A DNA stretch of 64,000 nucleotides. It comes from Synaphobranchus kaupii (Eukaryota; Chordata; Actinopteri; Anguilliformes; Synaphobranchidae). Position numbers and translations under genes: made by a program. Where the stretch lies: positions 81,674,541-81,738,540 of the forward strand of contig CM056376.1 in NCBI GenBank assembly GCA_029718625.1, given 5' to 3'. Below the pieces are notes generated by a model. That model made no database searches and was not told the DNA's origin. It saw only the letters and a list, made by a program, of their open reading frames with translations. Below, one piece after another: positions 23,421 through 34,737 of the stretch (positions within the stretch are counted from its first letter, which is position 1; every line of letters starts with the position of its first letter).

Positions 23421-23913
23421 GGGCTGGGCGATATATCGCAACGATAATTATCGATTGTAATAACGGCCGTTGCCAGCATGTGGGGTATTGCCTTTCTTTT
23501 CGTCTTTTTTTCTTTAATTATACCTGATGCGGTAGTAATCTAAACTTCAAAACCCGTGTGAAATTCTTCCGGGGGAAAAAACGTCATCACTGTCTACTGC
23601 GTGTTGATAAGACAGACAATCACAGAAAGGCGTTGCACCTTTCACAGAGACCCTCCCGAAAATCTCTGCGTTTCATGCGATTGACAAAAACACATCACAT
23701 GATCACGTGAAAGCTGTACGACCTTGCTGCTAGTTGGCTGTCTTATCAACACTCAATATCAGCGATGATGTTTTTTTTCCGGACGCATTTCACGCGCCCT
23801 CTGAAGTTTGGAGGTATACTTAAAGAAAAAAAGACGAAAAGAAAAGCGCCCCACACCGTGGCAACGGCCGTTATTGCATTCGATAATTATCGATGTTGTA
23901 TATCGCCCAGCCC
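23421..23913. mobile_element. 493-bp inverted-repeat element (GGGCTGGGCGATATATCG type) flanked by TA
   Basis: The left end GGGCTGGGCGATATATCGCA and right end TATCGCCCAGCCC are inverted, with TA on each side. The arms continue with ATAATTATCGAT, TAACGGCCGTTGCCA and AAAGAAAAG/CTTTTCTTTTC, and the centre contains GTTGATAAGACAG and CTGTCTTATCAAC. Nearly the whole element folds back. It is a familiar vertebrate repeat of DNA-transposon type, and the TA flank suggests but does not prove Tc1/mariner-type integration. Confidence 0.85.
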
Positions 23914-24056
23914 TATGGGAGATCGTAAGCAAGATCTCACCTTGGGCATTCAAAACACTTGCCGCGTCGATACAGTCTACCATGATAATTACAGGAAGCA
24001 CAGAACTTGGAAAATGGATGGTATGGAAGCTAGATGAACTTGATTAATTTCTATTC

Positions 24057-24633
24057 TGTCACGTCCCATGCCTTTGTCTTGATTTCCTGGTTTTCCGTTT
24101 CTATGTGTATTCCGTTCTGTGTTTTCCCATTCTCCTTCCATTTTGTGTCTCCACTTCCCCACACCTGAATTGTGTTTCCTCGTGTCCTCGTCTCACCTGT
24201 TCCTCGTTGTCTCATTAGTAATCTGGCATATAGTCTCCCCTGTTTCTTTGTTCTGTGCCAGATCGTCTTGTGCCCTGTGCTTGTCATATTACTTTCCAGC
24301 GCTTTTGTTGTTTCCTGCCTGTTCCAGACCTGCTCCTCGACCCTGTGTTCAGTCCTGTGTACCCGTCCAGTTCGTCTTCTCCTGCCTGTCCAGCCTGCTC
24401 CTGTCCAGCCCGTTCCAGTCCAGCCCAGCCCAGCTCCTGTTCTCCTGCCTGCCTTGCCCGTTCCCGTCCAGCCCTGTGTTATCTTGCCCAACCCTGCTCC
24501 AGCCTGCCTGTTCCTGACCTCCTGCCTGCTACCCTGTGTGGGCATACTTGTAAATAGTCTCCTGTGTGGAGTTCAACCAGCCGTCTGTCTCTGAGTCCTG
24601 CGTTTTGGTCCTATCCTGTATAACACTGTTACA
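24057..24633 (+). mobile_element. Solo LTR of a fish LTR retrotransposon, 577 bp
   Basis: The sequence begins TGTCACGTCCC and ends CACTGTTACA, the TG...CA pattern of LTRs. TATTC is duplicated on both sides (24052-24056 and 24634-24638), the expected 5 bp. The interior is pyrimidine-rich (CCTGTCCAGC repeats), and AATAGTCTCCTG with GAGTCCTGCGTTTTGGTCC occurs near the end, as in gypsy-type LTRs of fish. No internal region remains, so it formed by LTR-LTR recombination. Long C/P-rich frames here are artefacts. Confidence 0.85.
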
Positions 24634-24638
24634 TATTC

Positions 24639-25175
24639 AGAAACAATATAAATATTTTAAACCAAAACGTAAGCGGACAAACTAGCAAGCTTGGTAATAG
24701 GTGGTGGCAATAATTGTGTCCACATATACTGAGGCTGGTGATCTATCCATATTTTCAGAGCTGTTGTGTTGTTTCAGCCCCGACTCCCACAGTTCCACCG
24801 TAGCCAACCAATTCCTATAGCCGGTTTGTTTGCTGGCTTGGGATTTTCAATAATTGCAATGTTTGTTCCACTTTCCACTCTCCAGCTTGGTACTAGATCC
24901 TCCCTGCTGTCTCAGATTAGCTCCAGATAATGCAGAAATACCAATGAAAAAAACACAAAGCATGCATGAGTGTGTAATTAGACACTGCAAGAATCACTAT
25001 GGGCAGCATGCGAGGACACTGTTGTAGATGAATGCATTATTATTAATGTATGTTTGCGTCTTGCATATTATTCACGCAGCTGCGCTACTGCAGACGTAAA
25101 ATGACAAGAGCGTAGGTGTAGATCTCTTCCTGCTTACGTGCATTGCTTGCGATCAATTGGCTGCCTCTCCAGCTT
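24639..25175. other. Intergenic DNA, no gene seen
   Basis: No frame or repeat boundary recognised between the solo LTR and the IS630-like element. Confidence 0.4.
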
Positions 25176-25546
25176 TACAGTTTTTACCATTGCTTACACA
25201 CTAAAAGTGAATGCTTAGACAAAAGCATCAAAACCTTAACTTTTTGTAACCATTCCTTAAAGGCACCATTTTCTGCTTTGCACTTTGTTTGCAATTCTGC
25301 AACACACAATTCTACAAAACACTGCACACTGTTTCTTATATTAGACACTTCATTCAAAAATGAAATCTCTTGCAATCATTGGGAAAACACTTCTATTCAA
25401 AATGAAAAACACTACCTGAAATTGGCGACACCCACACACACATGAAAACACTCACACATACACTAATTGAACACCAATCAGTCTGAGCCTTAGCACTACA
25501 AATAGGCCTCAGGTAAGCTCACCTCTTTTGTGAGAACTTTGCAAAC

Positions 25547-25764
25547 ATGGCGGCAGTGGGAGCGAGAGGACAAGGACGAGGACGAGAACAAGAACAAGAA
25601 CCAGGCAATAGACGGAGACCAATTTCTGATGACATTAGAGCCACTTTGGTGGATCATGTTGTAAATCATGGCCTGTCGATGAGGGAGGCTGGGCTAAGAG
25701 TCCAGCCCAACCTGAGTCGCTACACAGTAGCGTCCATAATATGGACATTCAGACTGGAGAACAG
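25547..25764 (+). pseudogene. IS630-like A transposase, exon 1 (helix-turn-helix)
   Basis: ATG at 25547 opens MAAVGARGQGRGREQEQEPG, an Arg/Gly-rich leader, then ISDDIRATLVDHVVNHGLSM REAGLRVQPNLSRYTVASII, a helix-turn-helix for terminal-repeat binding. The exon ends ...FRLENR at a GT (25765) in the same position as in copies B and C, so an intron follows. The downstream acceptor (TTTCTATAG, 25972-25982) leads into degraded sequence. The stop upstream of the leader and the fit to copy B support this start. Confidence 0.8.
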
Positions 25765-25982
25765 GTATATCTTCCAACTTTCTACACTAGACTGTAGTTG
25801 CACATCATTCTGCATCACGCTACAATACAATGTAGTCCTACAGTATTAGGTGTATGCTCCTTATTGTACAAAAAATATAGGTATAGTGCTGTGAAGTACA
25901 TGCAATACAGTTTTGTTACGTACAGTATGACAGAGTAAAAAAGAACCTAACCAATGACCTCATGTTCTTGCATTTTCTATAG

Positions 25983-26210
25983 AACTGCCAGACGACGTGA
26001 ATGTCCCTGGCCAGCACGGGAAATATCACCTTGTGTGCCGCCATAAGTCTGCAAGGACTTCTCCATCACCATGCCACCCTAGGTCCCTACAATACAGCAC
26101 CATGCCACCCTAGGTCCCTACAATACAGCGCACATGATCACCTTGACACACTACATGATGCAGTTGCACAGGACGGACCAGAGCAGCCCAGGTTTGTTGT
26201 CATCTGGGAT
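25983..26210 (+). pseudogene. IS630-like A transposase, catalytic-domain fragment
   Basis: Shifted frames give NVPGQ, then CAAISLQGLLHHHATLGPYNT and finally GPEQPRFVVIWDNVGV. The Asp in IWDNV is the second catalytic residue. The region holding the first catalytic Asp is deleted. A 30-bp tandem duplication (CACCATGCCACCCTAGGTCC ...) repeats HHATLGPYNT coding sequence. The frame is then split by the L1 and resumes at 27725-27830 with VGVHRAALLRDWFTNHNNFE. The C-terminal EEFFSAW part is missing. Confidence 0.8.
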
Positions 26211-26222
26211 AATGTTGGTGTC

Positions 26223-27724
26223 ACAAGCAACTGATAGTACACTAATTAGAAATACTTTGGAGACTTGGGACAGAATTAAGAGAAATTGTGAAATGAGAGA
26301 TGACTTAATCGTACTGAGAGAGATAAAGGAAGACCCAGAGTGTACTCCTAATAAACAGGATATAACCTTTAATATATGGGCACAAAAGGGACTGATCATA
26401 TTTGGACAATGTCTTAATGAAAATGGAATAAAGTCATTTGAATCTTTTAGGCAATACTATCATTTACCACAATCTCACTTCTTCCGATACCTACAAATGA
26501 GAAGTTATATCCAGAATAGTAAAATATGAAGGAAGACCACCAGAGATCTTCACCCACTGGTGCAATTTCTGGTAAAGAACTATAGTAAAATCAGTGCCAC
26601 ATCAGATCTCAGCAATTTACGTTATTTTAGAAAACAACCACAAGCAACAAGACACAAGGGCAAAACTGAAATGGGAAGAACTTAACATACACATATCTGA
26701 GAACACTTGGAAGGAAATGAATCGGAATGTACACACAACCACAGCATCTCCCTATGGGAGAGAATACGCATGGAAAATACAATCACATTACTTTATAACA
26801 CCAGTGCAACAAGCTAAATATAATTCTAAAATAAAACCAAATTGTTGGAGGGAATGTGGTGAATCATATGCCAACTTTGGTCATATTTTCTGGTTTTGCC
26901 CATCATTACAATTGTTTTGGAACAACATACAAAAGGAAATGATCCTAAACAGGGTTATTCATTTGAATACAGACTTCGTGCTGTTAGGCAAAACAGTAGA
27001 CAAAATAGGAAATTAAAACTATAAATGTAAATATCTGTTAAGGATATTGCGGATAACAGCACTGAAAAAGATAACAAGAAATTGGCTTCAAAGAACATGC
27101 CACCTGATAGATAAATGGAGAGACATGGTTCAACAAATATATCAGATGGAGCACTTAACTTATAAAATGAGGGGGAATCTGAAATTTTTTGAAAAAAGAT
27201 GGGCTAAGTGGTCAAGTTACTATCACAAGATAAAAGAATAATTGAAGTTACTGGATTATGGGGCTCTATGTTAGAGCTGACAGTCATTTAGGGGAGCACT
27301 GAATGTATCTTATTTTATTTATCTACTTATTCTATATATATATATATATATATATAAATTTTCTTATTTTTTATTTTATTTTATTTTATTTTTCTTCTGA
27401 TTTTCCTTATTTTTTATCTTTGTCTACCATAGACTTCTGCTTTTGAGACAAGCGGGAAATTTAGATATAAGGAAAGCTTATGAATTATGGAATATAGTAG
27501 GTAGAAATAGGATTAAATGTGCTTTTGATTTAAACATGTATTGTAAATATGTTTAATTTAATTACTTTCATATTGACTGAATGTTATTATGATGTATCAC
27601 TGGGTGACACACCTACTCACATTATCCATGTATGTTAAAAAAATGTTATCACCACATAGGCTGTATAACATGAGTAAGATGTATGAAATGATATGACAAC
27701 AATAATAAAAAAATAAAAAAAATA
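26223..27724 (+). mobile_element. 5'-truncated L1 LINE insertion, 1.5 kb
   Basis: AATGTTGGTGTC occurs at 26211-26222 and 27725-27736 and flanks the insertion, a 12-bp target duplication. The 3' end carries an A-rich tail (AATAATAAAAAAATAAAAAA). The interior is the end of an L1 ORF2 followed by a 3' UTR with a TA microsatellite at about 27337-27355. Target-primed reverse transcription explains the truncation and tail. It landed in the DDE domain of IS630-like A, so it is younger. Confidence 0.9.
26226..27241 (+). pseudogene. L1 ORF2 C-terminal region, frameshifted
   Basis: The first frame (to about 26529) reads STLIRNTLETWDRIKRNC, GLIIFGQCLNENGIKSFE and LPQSHFFRYLQMRSYI. The second (about 26594-27016) has YAWKIQSHYFITPVQQAKYN, CWRECGESYANFGHIFWFCP and LFWNNIQKEM, the Cys/His-rich C-terminal segment of L1. 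The third (27047-27241) has KKITRNWLQ and WRDMVQQIYQMEHLTYKMRG. At least two frameshifts separate them. The endonuclease and polymerase domains are absent through 5' truncation. Confidence 0.85.
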
Positions 27725-28258
27725 AATGTTGGTGTCCACCGGGCTGCTCTGCTCCGGGACTGGTTCACAAACCACAATAACTTTGAAGTTTTATACTTGG
27801 CCCCTTACTCCCATTTCTTTCATGTTTTTGTGTGTATTGTAGTCCTATTTTTCTGTGTGTTTTTGTTGTTGTAAAAACTGTAATGGCAAAAATAAAGCTG
27901 TATATATTTTTGTCTGAAGCTGTTCTATTTGGGTTCATTGAAATTGAGTAGATATACTGCACTGGAACAATCTTTCACAGAAGCCTGTATGAGAAAAGAC
28001 ACCAGTGTTTTGTATAAAGTACATCAGTGTGTTGTTGCTGCTTTGAAAGAGTAATTCAAATGGTGCATGTGTGTATCATTTCATTGCAAAAATGCCATTT
28101 TGAAAAAGGATTGTTAGGTTTTGATTGCAGAGTTTCATTTTGACATAGAAGTGAGATGCTTAGCTCCAAGTGTTGTGTCTTATTTGGCTTGTGCGTAGAC
28201 TTTCGATACAATTAGTCAAATTCCGCAACAAGTGTGTAAGCAATGGGTAAAAACTGTA

Positions 28259-29129
28259 AGAGGCAGTTTGGTAAAACATGCAGGTCACGACTGAGCTGGG
28301 TTCAGCAAAGCAGTCATCTGTACTGAGTTTTCACACTGCTGTGCTGAGTGAGTGTTGGACAGCTTTACTCTGTCGGTGGTGAAGAACTACCATGCTATCA
28401 GCTTTCTTTTTTTATCTTTTTTTTTTGGGCAAGTGCTTGAAATGGGTGGCATGAGAAGTTGGTGTGACGCAGCACTTTGGAAAGTTGTGGGTGTTTCACC
28501 CTTTCTATTTGTGTTCAAAATGGACTCTTAATACATGTGTATGTCCCCAATATACCCAATGTCCTCTTCAAAGACTTTATGATTTAAGTTTCATCCTGGT
28601 AATGTTAACTCCTGCCTTGACCAACAGACAATCAGTTTCCATCATAATTAACCACCAGGCACAGATGGCTAATTTTTAGCCGGCTTTGTGCAAATAGCTC
28701 ATATTAATTTTCTGCATTTTTGTACTGTTATGTTTGTAATGTTTGTACACGTGCGTTATGATGTACCAGGAATGAGAGAATAATGAGACTCCTATGCCCT
28801 ATTATTTCTGTGTCTATTTCAGTCCCTAGGGCTATGTAGTGAAAGCCAGACCAACCCCTGGTATTTTTTAAATGATTTACTCCTTTCCCTGCACATAACT
28901 GAAATCCCTGTGCCATTGCCCGTGTAAGTAACAGACAACAGTAACAGAGCAACCTCACAAATCAGAATCATTTTAGTGACCACGCAAAGTGGAATTTTCC
29001 ATTGTATTCACTATAGGCATACAATCTACATAGACAGTACATACAGTGACTAAAATATGTACACCAGATTTCATGAGCAGGCTAAAATAAAGCAGTATAC
29101 AAGTATATTATACAAGTATATACAGCGGT
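28259..29129. other. Intergenic DNA, no gene seen
   Basis: Short frames at 28464-28679 and 28728-28958 have no recognisable motif. Confidence 0.4.
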
Positions 29130-29352
29130 ATACAGTCTTTTTTTGCCCCTGTCCCAACTTTTTTGGTGTTGCAGGCATCAAATTCGGAATTAGCGTATAT
29201 TTACAAAAATCAATAAAGTTGATAAGGTAAAACATTAAATATCTTTTCTTTGTACTTTTTCAATTAAATATATGTAAAACTGATTTACAAATCAATGCTT
29301 TCTGCTTTTATGTGCATTTTTATATACTTTTTCGGAATTGGGGTTTGTATTA
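29130..29352. repeat. Isolated Tc1-D terminal repeat
   Basis: The stretch matches the right end of Tc1-D (57780-57975): GTTGCAGGCATCAAATTCGG, ACATTAAATATCTT, TTTGTACTTTTTCAATT and the tip GGAATTGGGGTTTGTA. The other side begins with CCCCTGTCCCAACTTTTTT, also part of that repeat. It is a solo end or a deletion derivative of the same family, without transposase. Confidence 0.8.
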
Positions 29353-29459
29353 TATACTGTATACTACATCTGAACAAAAACGTCTCCGACATAAAAAAAG
29401 CCAAGTAACTCACGCATAGCCTACATAGCGCTGTCTACAAGTCCTTAATTCCAACTTGC

Positions 29460-29650
29460 AAAAACTAGGCCTGCCTTTAAAAGTATTGATATCAAAATGT
29501 GGCCAAGTTACAACTAACAATATTGCCTATTGTAGCTCACACTAAATAAACTAGCTCTATTCCAAAGCAATGCTATCCAAACTTTCCTAAATTATTTAAT
29601 GCAACTTGGCCCTGTGTTTCTTCATCTTACCATCTCAAGAGAATGTGGTC
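29460..29650 (-). repeat. Repeat X, left copy (inverted partner at 30305-30440)
   Basis: Contains CTATCCAAACTTTCCTAAAT and TATTTAATGCAACTTGGCCC. The inverted match at 30305-30440 is close over about 125 bp, and a third copy sits at 61158-61300. Function and class unknown; the pair could be arms of a 1 kb fold-back element. Confidence 0.75.
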
Positions 29651-29831
29651 AATGAAACTATGTTCCACATCAAACTGCAAAATGAGAATAATTTATAGTG
29701 GAAATACTCTGATTCAGATGTGTTGGACTTAGAAATTAAACAGAAAAATTACTACACTATAGGGCATGTTTGAATAATTGTCTGCATCCACTGCTTTGGG
29801 TCTATGAAAAGCACAGAATGAATAAAATGTA

Positions 29832-29862
29832 TTATTATTATTATTATTATTATTATTTATTG
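29832..29862. repeat. (TTA)n microsatellite
   Basis: About ten TTA/ATT units in a row. Confidence 0.95.
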
Positions 29863-30304
29863 ATTTATTTATTTGGAATATTTGGATTTCTATCAAAACT
29901 TGTGTGATCCTACAGAGCATAGATATCCTTGTGTTCACAAAATTCTGTTCACAAATATAACTATTATTATGTTAAGAAATTAGTACTATTACTTATTTTC
30001 CATCATCTGACCCACAAACATGTCTGGATACGTTTGTAAAAATGCTATATGTACGCTATTTTAAAAATATTACTTATTTTTATCTGCATTTATTTATTCA
30101 TCCCCCCTTTCTCTATTGTACATGATGTTTCTTGATATAAATGTCTGCTTGTGAATAGTAAAGAAATCTGTAGCAGCAGTTAACATTTTAAAACCTGTAC
30201 ATTTTCTAAAGTAAACTTGCCAACAAAGTATAACCATATCCTTTCTGGAGTGTAATTATTCATCAACTGTTAAAAACATTAATTGAAATCATATGTTGTT
30301 CCGT

Positions 30305-30440
30305 GAGGCACAATCTCTTCACATGCTAAGATGAAGAAACACAGGGCCAAGTTGCATTAAATAATTTATGAAAGTTTGGATAGCATTGCTTTGGAATAGA
30401 GCTAGTTTATTTAGTGTGAGCTACGATAGGCATCGGTGCT
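30305..30440 (+). repeat. Repeat X, right copy
   Basis: AAGATGAAGAAACACAGGGC then GAAAGTTTGGATAGCATTGC and GAGCTAGTTTATTTAGTGTG are inverted relative to 29537-29645. Just downstream, ACCTGCCATCCCAATAACGT is tandemly duplicated at about 30490-30533. Confidence 0.8.
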
Positions 30441-30995
30441 GTATAGGTATGGGGCATGCCCCACCAAGCCGTAACTTGGCGGATGGCATACCTGCCATCC
30501 CAATAACGTTTACCTGCCATCCCAATAACGTTTACAAACTCACTCACCAGCAGTGAAAACACTTACGCTTACTGCATTTGGGATATATTACTTTTAAAAG
30601 ATGTTCTGAAATGCATACGTGATGGCAAATTTTCAAATTGGGAGTGCAATGGGGTGTACGATGTAATTTACAATGTCCTTTTTTAATGCTCCTATTAAAA
30701 CCGCTCAGATGTGTCTGTTTCTGAACAATACTTTCGCTGGCTACATTCATTAACCAACAAAGCCTGCCTGAATTAGATTTTGTTCCATTACATTCCTATA
30801 CAATGTGGTCATGTTGTCAGTGTAAGGACACTCTTCACCACCCTTTTATATGCCATTTCCAGGATTTGCTGGCTTATACCAAAACTCCTCAACCTCCTTA
30901 AGCTATTGCATGGCATTAAAGTAAATGTAAAAAGTAAAAAAATGTAATACTGCGCTCAGACTTGATTGGGCGCGTAATCACCAAATAAAGTAAAT

Positions 30996-31156
30996 AAATG
31001 GAGGAAAAATGAACGCACACCAAAAGATACCTTATCGATGATTTAATTAGAGCACAGGATCACAAACGTTTCAGCGTTAAAGCTTTCTTCAGTGTACACT
31101 TTAAATTATCGATAAGGCATCTTTTGGTGTGTGGAGCCTTAATTTTTCCTCTATGG
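30996..31156. repeat. Inverted-repeat element with arms of about 50 bp
   Basis: GGAGGAAAAATGA...CACACCAAAAGATACCTTAT is mirrored by ATAAGGCATCTTTTGGTGTG...TTTTTCCTC. The loop holds AACGTTTCAGCGTTAAAGCT TTCTTCAG. I have seen a similar phrase (CTGAAACGTT) in vertebrate repeats, but cannot classify it. No gene. Confidence 0.8.
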
Positions 31157-31799
31157 CATTAAAGTAACCATACACTGGAGTAATTATATTTGTATGCACT
31201 TTACGAAAAACTGTTACGGGTTGCACTTCTGCTACTCCGGTGTAAGGTAAACTTTTAACTTATAATATGTATATAACCCTGTGTATGAATGGCATATTTC
31301 CATTTGCGTGAAGAGAGGGAAATGTCTCCCTTAATCTTCTTAGACACAGGATAAACCCGAATAGTCATAAAAATGCCCTTGCAAATATAGATTTCAGTTT
31401 CCAGGTCAATAATTAACAGGGTTCAAAGCACACTTTTAGTTTTTGGTGGTGACACAATCTTTGACTCCCAAAACCAGCCATTTCCTTTTGGGGGGAGTAT
31501 TGGAGTCAATAAGCATATTTTATTGCTGGGAAGCAGTGAAGCATGTTGTCTACATAGCTTGAGTCCTCCGCTCTTCCATTGTTCTGATAGTCGGTTAGCA
31601 GCCATTTATGAACATACCTGCAAGAGTGTCTTATATAATAAATACATTTTATTGCACTACATATCTCTGTAAAAATGTCATCTAAATAAAACAATTACAT
31701 TTATGCTCCTAGTATTTATTCATAGAAATATATTTGATCATAAAACAATACAGTGATGGAACACCTCCAAGACAAAAGGATAATTTTTCTGTACCTACA
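31157..31799. other. Intergenic DNA, no gene seen
   Basis: No frame above 62 codons and no repeat recognised. Confidence 0.4.
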
Positions 31800-31935
31800 A
31801 ACTCCAACACACATACACGCACACACATGCGCACACACACACACACATACACGCACACACATGCGCACACACACACACACACACACACACGCGCACACAC
31901 ACTCACACACACACACACACACACGTGCACACAAA
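31800..31935. repeat. Compound (CA)n microsatellite
   Basis: An ACACAC run interspersed with ACGC and ATGCGC variants, in several blocks. Long His/Thr- or Cys/Val-rich frames on both strands come from the repeat. Confidence 0.95.
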
Positions 31936-32685
31936 CACAGTATGGACTGGATGTTAGGGCCTGTAGCCTTTTGGTAGCATGCGGTTTGGTTCAATATAGG
32001 ATCCAGAGGGTGAGACCAGGTCATGCATTATTTTAACCTGTAAGCCTCACAGCTAATCCCAGTGTCTCCCCTGTACCGTTCTATTATGGAGAACTTGAGC
32101 AGGTTATTAAGAGAGCAAGGGACCCTCTTGAAATGCAATTTGCTCCTTCATGGCCTTGACTCCAGGGACTGGACAGCGTCCAGCAATCCAGATGGATGTG
32201 GAGACAAACGGTCCTGTCCCCCCTCACCACCAACCGCCACCCGTTGCGCTTGGGGCTCCCGGCATGGTGCCAGCCGATCCACGGTGCGGCCTCAATTAAA
32301 CTCCACCCCTGCGTCAGTGTGACCTTGCATTCCTTCCCCAAAACAAAAGTTAATCATTCGGCTGGTGGTCTAGGATGCGTTCGACAGGTGCAGCGCGGCA
32401 CACTTTCCCCCGGTGTGGGCTGTTTCCATCCTGCTGTGCCGGAGACTGCGTCTGCACTGAGCTCCGATGGAACGCAAGGAATGAACCGTTTTCACACCTG
32501 TGAAAGTCTAGTTGATCTGAACATATTTTACATACTGTAGCTGGTTTAAGCCACAAATAACTGTTCCTATCTTAAAAAGCACTGAGGGCTCATGCATGGA
32601 TGGGGTGTCAACCGAAAGGTAAAACCGATGGTTCCACCGATGGAAGCGCCATATTTTGAGGATAGGGAAGCCTCTGTGTATCTGG
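31936..32685. other. GC-richer intergenic stretch, no gene recognised
   Basis: Overlapping open frames of 68-114 codons on both strands (32062-32556) have no motif. This fits an AT-to-GC shift that lowers stop frequency rather than a gene. Confidence 0.4.
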
Positions 32686-32895
32686 CAGGGTATGAAATTA
32701 ACACCAGCCCCCAGCCAAATGCTGGTAAAATTTTGATTGTGGCTCGTAGATTTTCTACTCTAGTAGCCACTTTGGTGGAAACTAACCAGGTTGCGTTATA
32801 TTGTAAAAGGTAATGTGGCTGGTAAAATGGCTGGTGATTTTTAGAATCCACAAGCCACTCTGGCCAGTAGGTGAAAAAGTTAATTTCATTCCCTG
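32686..32895. mobile_element. 210-bp hAT-type miniature element
   Basis: CAGGGTATGAAATTAAC and GTTAATTTCATTCCCTG are inverted with one mismatch. Flanks GTATCTGG (32678-32685) and GTGTCTGG (32896-32903) are an 8-bp duplication with one change. The interior contains paired CTGGTAAAATTTTGATTG-like and GGCTGGTAAAATGGCTGG phrases. CAG tips and 8-bp duplication fit hAT. Confidence 0.85.
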
Positions 32896-32903
32896 GTGTC
32901 TGG

Positions 32904-34491
32904 ATGTCAGACAAACGGGACTGTAGAACGGCGGTATCAGCATAAATTCTTTGCATAATATATGAATTCAGATAATTTTTTATATTGTCATTGTGAAGAC
33001 GTGACAGCTTTTGGTTATTTGTTAACCTCTTTATGATATACCTTTACATTTGTATTCCCCAGCAACGCCCTTTTCTTAATGTTATGTGATAAACCACTGA
33101 CCAGAACAAACCGTCCACTTCATAACGTTTAATTGACATTTCAGTCTCATTTTGTCTATTGGACATGCTCCTGTAGTGCAGAGCTGGAAAACCAGGGCAA
33201 TATTATTAACTTCTTTTGTGAGGTTTACGATCAATCTTCTTCCTGAGATAATGAAAGCTTTGCATTTGGCAGACAATTTACTTTGTGTCGGAACTGATTT
33301 TTATTTGGTCGTTGAAGCGCTGCACCATAGATGCCCAACCCAAAAATCAGATTCACTGCTGAATTAAAACATTCATATTACATTGTAATGAATATTCTTA
33401 TCTATTTGCAGTTGTTCGCCCAAAAAAAAAACATTGTGCATTTTCTATTTTACATTTCGTTTTCGTTTTTGGAGTTTTAATGGGATATGGTCCACTTCTG
33501 AAATATCTTTCCTTGCCCCAAATGCATTCTGTACACTTTGATCTAGGTGTAAACACTAGATCCAGGTAATTAATACCAACAGGAAACAAATGGACGGTGG
33601 AACCATCTCATGTTTAATTCAGCAGGTAATTTCCCTGCATGCTCATGAACATGAACAAGTTATTCTATCATGCTATTGGCCGATCACTGAGTGGGGCAGA
33701 GTTCAATTTTGAGGTGAATCCATTTCCTGTATGACTCCCATTCTTCTATTCTTCTGTAAGTCTGTTGTTGAGACTGGTCCAGTGTGTGCTGTAGTGATAA
33801 ATACTTTATGGTACTTCACCTGCATTTTTGAGATTTGATATTTTAGAATTTATTTGAAAACACTGCCTGTTGTACTGTTGCGTTTGTGTGGTCAAGGAAA
33901 ATTGTTTGCCATGTTTGAAATTAGCCACACGTGGCTTGCTTGTAGTACTGAGGATGTTTCTTGTCCTTATTCTTTTAGGGTTCTCCCCAAAGAATGTAAG
34001 AGTGGCGCTGCACCACTCTGTTTCCTCACTTGTGCCACTGTGTAACCAAAAGTGTCACCCGTATCTTGTTGCCGCTGTAGTTACGCTCAGTCAGGGGAGA
34101 GGTGGTTCTGCAAAGGTGTCTATTCAGAAAAGGAGGGCGTCTATTCAGAAACGAATCACCGCCTATGTTATCAAGGCTGGAAAAATTTCCTCTTTCCTTC
34201 AGTACGGAACTTTCGTTTTGGCACACGCTGCGAACCGAACAATTACTCTCTTGCTTTAATACAGGTGCGGAACTTAAATTCCGAGTTCTCACTCCCTGAT
34301 GACTTGCGTTATTGCCTTATTTTGTTCAGAAAGGAATTATGGCCAGTTAGCCACTGTTATATTTTAATAAATTAAAAGCAATTTTATAGTTTGCATTTTT
34401 TTTTCCTGCTGTACCGAACCATTAAGTAACTTAAAACGAATGCAACGAACCAAGATTTTTGTGTACCGTTACACTCCTACTGGGTACCCAT
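32904..34491. other. Intergenic DNA, no gene recognised
   Basis: Frames on both strands at 33854-34375 (up to 129 codons) show no known domain. The end near 34420-34480 (AACGAATGCAACGAACCAAG, GTGTACCGTTACACTCCTAC) resembles the terminal part of a fish DNA element, with no partner found. Confidence 0.35.
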
Positions 34492-34737
34492 TACAGTTTT
34501 TTTTAAACTTCTTACACACAAAATCTTTACATGTCACACGATTTCTGAAACCTGTCACTCAAAGAGCAAAACCATACACCAAGACTGCAAAACTATAAGC
34601 TAATTCTCAGCCTTTCACTCAGTTTTCAATTTCATAACGACACTTTTTGCAAAACACTACACATAATTCTCTACCTATGAATTTTAACATATCAAAAAGA
34701 AAAAAATAATAATAAAAATAAATAAAAATAATTTACA

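Larger units (their letters stand above)
25178..28256 (+). mobile_element. IS630-like A: Tc1/mariner-superfamily transposon split by an L1
   Basis: The ends CAGTTTTTACCATTGCTTAC (25178) and GTAAGCAATGGGTAAAAACT G (28256) are inverted with one inserted base, and TA lies outside each. Between them are the broken transposase gene and a 1.5 kb L1 fragment. Two more members of this family lie at 34.5-40.4 kb. Family knowledge: these elements resemble bacterial IS630 in the DDE domain and insert at TA. Confidence 0.88.

Noticed and set aside
24051..24594. Long proline/cysteine- and glycine/threonine-rich frames on both strands
   Set aside because: They lie wholly inside a solo LTR with a 5-bp target duplication. 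Compositional bias of the CCTGTCC-rich tract explains the open frames.
31709..32036. Cys/Val- and His/Thr-rich frames
   Set aside because: Products of the CA microsatellite.
32062..32556. Overlapping frames of 68-114 codons, considered as a host exon
   Set aside because: Open on both strands at once, no motif and no convincing splice context. Composition alone is a sufficient cause.
33854..34375. Several overlapping frames up to 129 codons
   Set aside because: No motif in any frame and multiple overlaps on both strands; treated as non-coding.
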